From the NCBI RefSeq assembly GCF_028858725.1, contig NC_084760.1, positions 83,024,367 through 83,088,366 on the forward strand: DNA of 64,000 nt, in the 5' to 3' direction. The position numbers and the translations under genes were made by a program. The notes beneath the pieces were generated by a model, which had not been told where the DNA came from, searched no databases, and saw only the letters and a list, made by a program, of their open reading frames with translations. How positions within the stretch are numbered: the stretch's first letter is position 1; each line of letters opens with the position of its first letter. Source of the DNA: Colius striatus. Lineage: Eukaryota; Chordata; Aves; Coliiformes; Coliidae. This document shows, piece by piece, positions 61,301 to 64,000 of this stretch.

Positions 61301-62964
61301 AAAAAAAAGAGAATCACTGATGCAGTTGGTCTGTATTTGGAATATTATTAGCCATTTTGGTCCCTCCACCTTGGAGAGGGGGAAAAGGACATTAGAACTG
61401 CAAAAGGCCCAGTGAAGGGGAGCAAGGTATGAAATACTTTCTGTGTGAAAGAAGACTGACTAGGCTATTACTCTTCAGCTTGGAGAAGAGAGGACTAGGA
61501 GATGAATAACGTGTGAAGAGTAGTGACACAGGTTTCTAAGGATAAATTTTTACTCTCTTACAATGTAAGACCTAAGGTGTCATAAAACTAAAAAATCAGC
61601 TTCCAAACAGAAGACAGCAGCTACTTGTACAGTTTGTGATGGACCGATGGAACTCACTGCCAGCAGACTGTGTAGATGCAAGAAATGTGTGTGGGTTCAA
61701 ATAGAAGATTGGATAGTTAGACAAGAGATCTTTTACGGGCTACTAAAGAGACTAAATCACGTCAAGCTCAGGATATACTCAGAGCTTGAAACGGTTGGAG
61801 GCTAGGATAAGATTATGGGACATGTATACTAATGCTGCTGTATTGGTTCCCTAGGAAGCTGCTTATAGCCACACTGGGAACTGGGATAGAGGGACCACTT
61901 AACTGAAATAGTGCAGCTATTCCCATATGCTTGTTTTCAGTGGTGGAGATATACAGAATGTCTGTTCTTCCGTGCTCACACCAAAATTTGAATTGCATTT
62001 GAATTGCCAAGGAGCATACTTTCACCGTCTTATATTAAATCATTCCCTTGTGAATTCGATATACTTGCAGAGTCACAGAATCTTAAGTGTTGGAAGGGAC
62101 CTCTAGTCCAACTCTTTGCCAGAGCAGGACCACCTAGGAACTCATCAAGGTGAATTTTGAATGTCTCCTTCTCTGGAGACATACCTGTGCCCTTTTGCTG
62201 TTGCACACTTCCTTGGAAAAATGTTTAATTGATACAGAAGAGAATCTAGACCTATCTCTAGACTGCTTTATAAATGAGAGATGATGAGGACTTCACTAGT
62301 GCTGTCTGTACTATTGTGGAATGAGACAAGGCTGTTTGGCTGTTTCATCCTAGACAAACTGGATAGGCCCTTCCATTTTCTCTCAAGTATCTCTCAGCCT
62401 AAATGATCATCCTTTTTTTACTGGATGTTCATTTTTCTCTAGAACTGGGAAGTTATGATGAATTCAGTACATGCCTTCTTCAAATGCACTTTCCTTTGCA
62501 ATTCGGTATCAGCTTTGGGAAACTTATTCACTCAAAATTTTGAGCTGATGTTTGTATATTAGTATATGTACATTCTTATAGGTGTTTCTATTATACTCTT
62601 TGTTCACTTAGTTTCTTAGAAGCAGAATGAGACGATCATATAGCTGATCTTTTTTTAAAAAGTGTCAAAAACTTGATTCAAATTGTGGTATTTAATGAAA
62701 GATAACGAAAATGTGACTGGAAAAAGCCATACAACTCTGGAACAATTCAGAAGTGCCTTTGAAAGCTAATTGATGGGAAAATGTGTTTTGCTTTCATCCT
62801 CGTAAGGTCAAAGTTGACATCTGATGCAGAGAAGGAGTCGGTGATGATGTTTGGGAGAAATCTCCGGCAGTTGCTTCTGACCAGCCCTGTGAGGGGTCGT
62901 ACTTTGATGGGAGTAGATCCTGGCTACAAACATGGCTGCAAGTTGGCAATTATTTCACCAACCA
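40238..62964 (+). CDS. SRBD1: SRBD1, spliced coding region (11 coding exons in window, 3' part missing)
   Basis: S1 RNA-binding domain-containing protein 1, the animal homologue of bacterial Tex, a nucleic-acid-binding factor linked to transcription. Joining 40238-40317, 40703-40868, 41840-42202, 43723-43889, 44992-45109, 45252-45390, 46826-46922, 48240-48375, 52808-52911, 57588-57695 and 62807-62964 gives 1636 bases, an uninterrupted frame of 545 codons plus one base, with GT/AG at every junction. Residues 1-203 are a low-complexity, Lys/Glu-rich and probably disordered N-terminus. From about 204 the protein matches the Tex N-terminal helical region ([19 protein letters not shown], then YRKELINNL). 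Residues 526-546 enter the YqgF/RNase H-like fold with the [10 protein letters not shown] signature (Asp 530). The remaining YqgF part, helix-hairpin-helix and S1 domains lie beyond the window. The acceptor AG abuts the ATG directly. The gene diverges from PRKCE, as in human 2p21. Confidence 0.96.
40318..40702 (+). other. SRBD1: SRBD1 intron after coding exon 1
   Basis: 385 bp, GTAATA...TTTTTCAG, with no recognisable content besides the splice sites and a T-rich tract before the acceptor. Confidence 0.9.
40703..40868 (+). CDS. SRBD1: SRBD1 coding exon 2 (residues 27-82)
   Basis: Acceptor TTTTTCAG, donor ATG/GTGAGT. Encodes an acidic run (six Glu in a row at residues 32-37) followed by a Lys/Arg/Pro-rich basic stretch (KKPRLPKK at 46-53) that looks like a nuclear localisation signal, and IKQE at 78-81. 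Ends in phase 0. Confidence 0.93.
40869..41839 (+). other. SRBD1: SRBD1 intron after coding exon 2
   Basis: 971 bp. The string GAGAATCATAGAATGATAAA near 41015 is CR1-tail-like but too short to call. Nothing else identifiable. Confidence 0.85.
41840..42202 (+). CDS. SRBD1: SRBD1 coding exon 3 (residues 83-203)
   Basis: Largest exon in the window, 121 codons, phase 0 on both sides, with acceptor TTTTGCCAG and donor CAG/GTATGA. Encodes the variable, probably disordered linker with three sumoylation-type motifs (VKEE 101-104, VKCE 153-156, VKEE 191-194) and PPFKKIK at 167-173. Ends [11 protein letters not shown], the conserved lead into the Tex-like core. Confidence 0.94.
42203..43722 (+). other. 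SRBD1: SRBD1 intron after coding exon 3
   Basis: About 1.5 kb, with T/G-rich low-complexity runs in 43290-43480. No gene or dispersed repeat recognised. Confidence 0.85.
43723..43889 (+). CDS. SRBD1: SRBD1 coding exon 4 (residues 204-259), Tex N-terminal region
   Basis: Encodes the first conserved block of the Tex-like fold ([41 protein letters not shown]). Acceptor CTTCTCACAG, donor ACG/GTAAGT, ending two bases into an Arg codon. Confidence 0.96.
43890..44991 (+). other. SRBD1: SRBD1 intron after coding exon 4
   Basis: About 1.1 kb, no recognisable feature. Confidence 0.85.
44992..45109 (+). CDS. SRBD1: SRBD1 coding exon 5 (residues 259-298)
   Basis: Begins by completing Arg 259 and encodes [19 protein letters not shown] to LEELDHV, a helical part of the Tex-like core. 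The acceptor is GCATTTTAG. The donor is GTG/GTCAGT, a weak match to consensus. Confidence 0.93.
45252..45390 (+). CDS. SRBD1: SRBD1 coding exon 6 (residues 299-345)
   Basis: Encodes [20 protein letters not shown] and SYIRPNTKG. The SAPYK...[12 protein letters not shown] block is a strongly conserved Tex-family signature. Acceptor GTTGTAAG, donor AAG/GTAAGT, ending one base into a Gly codon. Confidence 0.96.
45391..46825 (+). other. SRBD1: SRBD1 intron after coding exon 6
   Basis: About 1.4 kb. The antisense ORF at 45619-46059 (146 codons) shows no domain and I treat it as chance. No repeats recognised. Confidence 0.8.
46826..46922 (+). CDS. SRBD1: SRBD1 coding exon 7 (residues 345-377)
   Basis: Encodes [20 protein letters not shown] and [11 protein letters not shown], helical Tex core. 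Acceptor CTTCCAAG, donor CT/GTAAGT, ending two bases into a Leu codon. Confidence 0.95.
46923..48239 (+). other. SRBD1: SRBD1 intron after coding exon 7
   Basis: About 1.3 kb, no recognisable feature. Confidence 0.85.
48240..48375 (+). CDS. SRBD1: SRBD1 coding exon 8 (residues 377-422)
   Basis: Encodes [18 protein letters not shown] through [12 protein letters not shown]. Acceptor TTTATTCAG. The donor is CAG/GTACTA, weaker than consensus after position +4. Phase 0 at the end. Confidence 0.94.
48376..52807 (+). other. SRBD1: SRBD1 intron after coding exon 8
   Basis: About 4.4 kb, AT-rich, with an A-rich patch at 51146-51200. No dispersed repeat or gene recognised in this large intron. Confidence 0.8.
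52808..52911 (+). CDS. SRBD1: SRBD1 coding exon 9 (residues 423-457)
   Basis: Encodes [20 protein letters not shown] and [10 protein letters not shown]; the ILAINRGE box is a hallmark of Tex proteins. Acceptor TTTGCACTCAG. The donor is AAG/GTCTGC, weak. Ends two bases into an Arg codon. Confidence 0.95.
52912..57587 (+). other. SRBD1: SRBD1 intron after coding exon 9
   Basis: About 4.7 kb. Contains a 16-base A run at 53824-53839 and short ORFs without recognised domains. No CR1 copy seen. Confidence 0.8.
57588..57695 (+). CDS. SRBD1: SRBD1 coding exon 10 (residues 457-493)
   Basis: Completes Arg 457 and encodes [20 protein letters not shown] and [14 protein letters not shown]. The whole exon is recognisable only in the spliced frame; the simple ORF over this region is in another frame. 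Acceptor TTTGCAG, donor CAG/GTAAGC. Confidence 0.94.
59881..59899. repeat. Poly-T tract (19 T)
   Basis: Homopolymer of 19 T in an SRBD1 intron, with no LINE or retrocopy sequence recognised beside it. Confidence 0.9.
61330..61780 (+). mobile_element. Ancient, degraded CR1-like LINE (plus orientation)
   Basis: The text TAGCCATTTTGGTCCCTCCA, then CTTCAGCTTGGAGAAGAGAG, then GGAACTCACTGCCAGCAGAC and GGGTTCAAATAGAAGATTGG follows the order of the 3' region of old sauropsid CR1 families. It has lost its tail and all coding potential. Limits are approximate. Confidence 0.6.
62071..62181 (-). mobile_element. Short CR1 LINE fragment (minus orientation)
   Basis: AGTCACAGAATCTTAAGTGT, then GGAAGGGACC, then CCAGAGCAGGACCACCTAGG identify a CR1 3' end, about 110 bp. 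It shares the CCAGAGCAGGACCACCTAG variant with the copy at 34344-34890, so both are probably of one subfamily. Small deletions relative to that copy are visible. Confidence 0.85.
62807..62964 (+). CDS. SRBD1: SRBD1 coding exon 11 (residues 493-546), entry to YqgF domain
   Basis: Encodes [20 protein letters not shown] and then [19 protein letters not shown], the first strand and loop of the RNase H-like YqgF domain. Asp 530 sits in the GxDPG signature. Acceptor CTCGTAAG, donor CCA/GTAAGT, one base into the next codon. The gene continues past the window end. Confidence 0.96.
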
Positions 62965-64000
62965 GTAAGTTTCAATTCCAAATATTTTTGAAAGGACCGA
63001 TAAAAAATATATTAACAGAGAGGGAAGGATAGTTTCAAAACCTACTTTTAAATCAAATAGATTTTTTTTTATTAAGCTTTTAGGGTTTTTTACATATCTT
63101 GTCGTTCAAATTCCTTTCTTCAGGCTTAAGGTTAAGTTTCTGGCACATGAATTCCAGTGTCTCCTTTGGTGTTATAATTCCTCTCAACATAATATTTAAA
63201 ATCCCTTCTGCCTTCTTGAATAGAAGCTCCAATATTTGTATATCTCAGTAGTCAGCAAAGAGAACACCTGGCATTTTTATTGCTTAACAAAGAATTTGAG
63301 GTTAAATACTTGTGATAACTTTGCTTCTTTCATGGGTAATATTTTGGACATCTGGATGCTTTACCAGCCTTCTTTAGTGGTATGTGTGTTAATGTGAGAA
63401 ATGAGAAACCTATTTGCAAAATTTTTTAGTTCAGTTTTTAGACAGATACAGAACAGTCTTTCCTGTTCATCGTAGTCTGATCTGGGAATATATACTTCTC
63501 TATACCTGTGCAAAAGTGATTTCTTTTTCTTCTATTTTGTTGTTGCTTTTCTTCTGAGAATATATCCAGCCAGGATGGGTGTAGGAAAAACAATGTTCTT
63601 GACACGTTTTAAAATGGCAGTAAAGATAAGCTTAATGGATATTATCTTGCATTGTATCATATGCTGTCAGTAACAGTGAATACAGGTATTTCCAAATGTG
63701 ACAGGATGATAGCAAGAGCTGGCATTGGAGTTCTAGAGCTCCTGGAGTGCAAGTCCCAAACTTTCCTAATTTTCTGTCTTTGCTATATCTTTAAAACCTA
63801 CTAGACTAGAGCAAGAAATAATTTGCTGCGAATTGCTGGTTTTCTTTGGTATTATAATAGACTTTATTTACCTAAAATTACTAGATGCTCATTATTTGTT
63901 ATGTGGATTTGTCCCCAGGGAACTAGAAAATGTATCAGCTCATTTTGCTTGAGCCGCCAAAGCATTTTCGTCCTCTTGTCCATCCTATTTCATCTACTTG
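62965..64000 (+). other. SRBD1: SRBD1 intron after coding exon 11 (runs off window)
   Basis: Starts with GTAAGTTTC at 62965. No further SRBD1 exon is recognisable before the window ends, and the next YqgF-encoding exon must lie beyond it. Confidence 0.85.

Larger units (their letters stand above)
57696..62806 (+). other. SRBD1: SRBD1 intron after coding exon 10
   Basis: About 5.1 kb, with a 19-base T run at 59881-59899, an old CR1-like element at about 61330-61780 and a younger CR1 fragment at 62071-62181. No exon between these, since phases and protein sequence join directly across the intron. Confidence 0.85.

Noticed and set aside
40238..62964. Bacterial contamination carrying a tex gene
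   Set aside because: The gene is broken into phase-matched exons with GT/AG introns and is flanked by CR1 repeats and a vertebrate PKC gene, so it is a genuine vertebrate locus.

Overview
This is a stretch of vertebrate, almost certainly avian, nuclear DNA. The signs are AT-rich intergenic and intronic sequence, exons flanked by GT/AG splice signals, two dense CpG islands, and interspersed repeats that are mostly CR1 LINE fragments with the bird-type 3' end (ATTCTATG-like octamers, or ATAGAATC on the other strand). There is one LTR of a type I associate with bird endogenous retroviruses. I cannot fix the bird order from the sequence alone.

Layout. (1) 1-7405 is the start of the long first intron of PRKCE (protein kinase C epsilon, minus strand). 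(2) 7406-7753 is the first coding exon of PRKCE, encoding residues 1-116 (the C2 domain). (3) About 7754-9620 is its 5' UTR and CpG-island promoter. (4) About 9621-30440 is intergenic. It carries several 5'-truncated CR1 copies and one LTR (25775-27087) that has itself been interrupted by a CR1. (5) About 30440-31480 is a second CpG island, the inferred promoter of SRBD1 (S1 RNA-binding domain 1, plus strand). (6) 31128-40237 is the 5' intron region of SRBD1, with two CR1 copies, one of them about 1.9 kb and retaining a frameshifted reverse transcriptase. (7) 40238-62964 holds eleven SRBD1 coding exons whose reading phases join perfectly. They give 545 codons plus one base, running from the start codon into the YqgF/RNase H-like fold of this Tex-family protein. 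The rest of SRBD1, including the S1 domain, lies beyond base 64000.

The two genes are transcribed away from each other, and the promoters are about 22 kb apart. The same SRBD1-PRKCE neighbour pair exists on human chromosome 2p21, so this is conserved synteny. PRKCE is a lipid-activated signalling kinase and SRBD1 is a nucleic-acid-binding homologue of bacterial Tex. Nothing in the sequence links them functionally apart from adjacency.

I found no convincing novel multi-gene system. The points most worth a second look are a Ser-to-Asn change in the RACK-binding segment of PRKCE, a cluster of five sumoylation-type motifs in the SRBD1 N-terminus, an 18-bp perfect nuclear-receptor-type palindrome in the SRBD1 5' intron, the nested LTR/CR1 insertion with an 8-bp direct repeat, a strong-context short ORF in the SRBD1 CpG island, and an ACGTG-rich hairpin in PRKCE intron 1.
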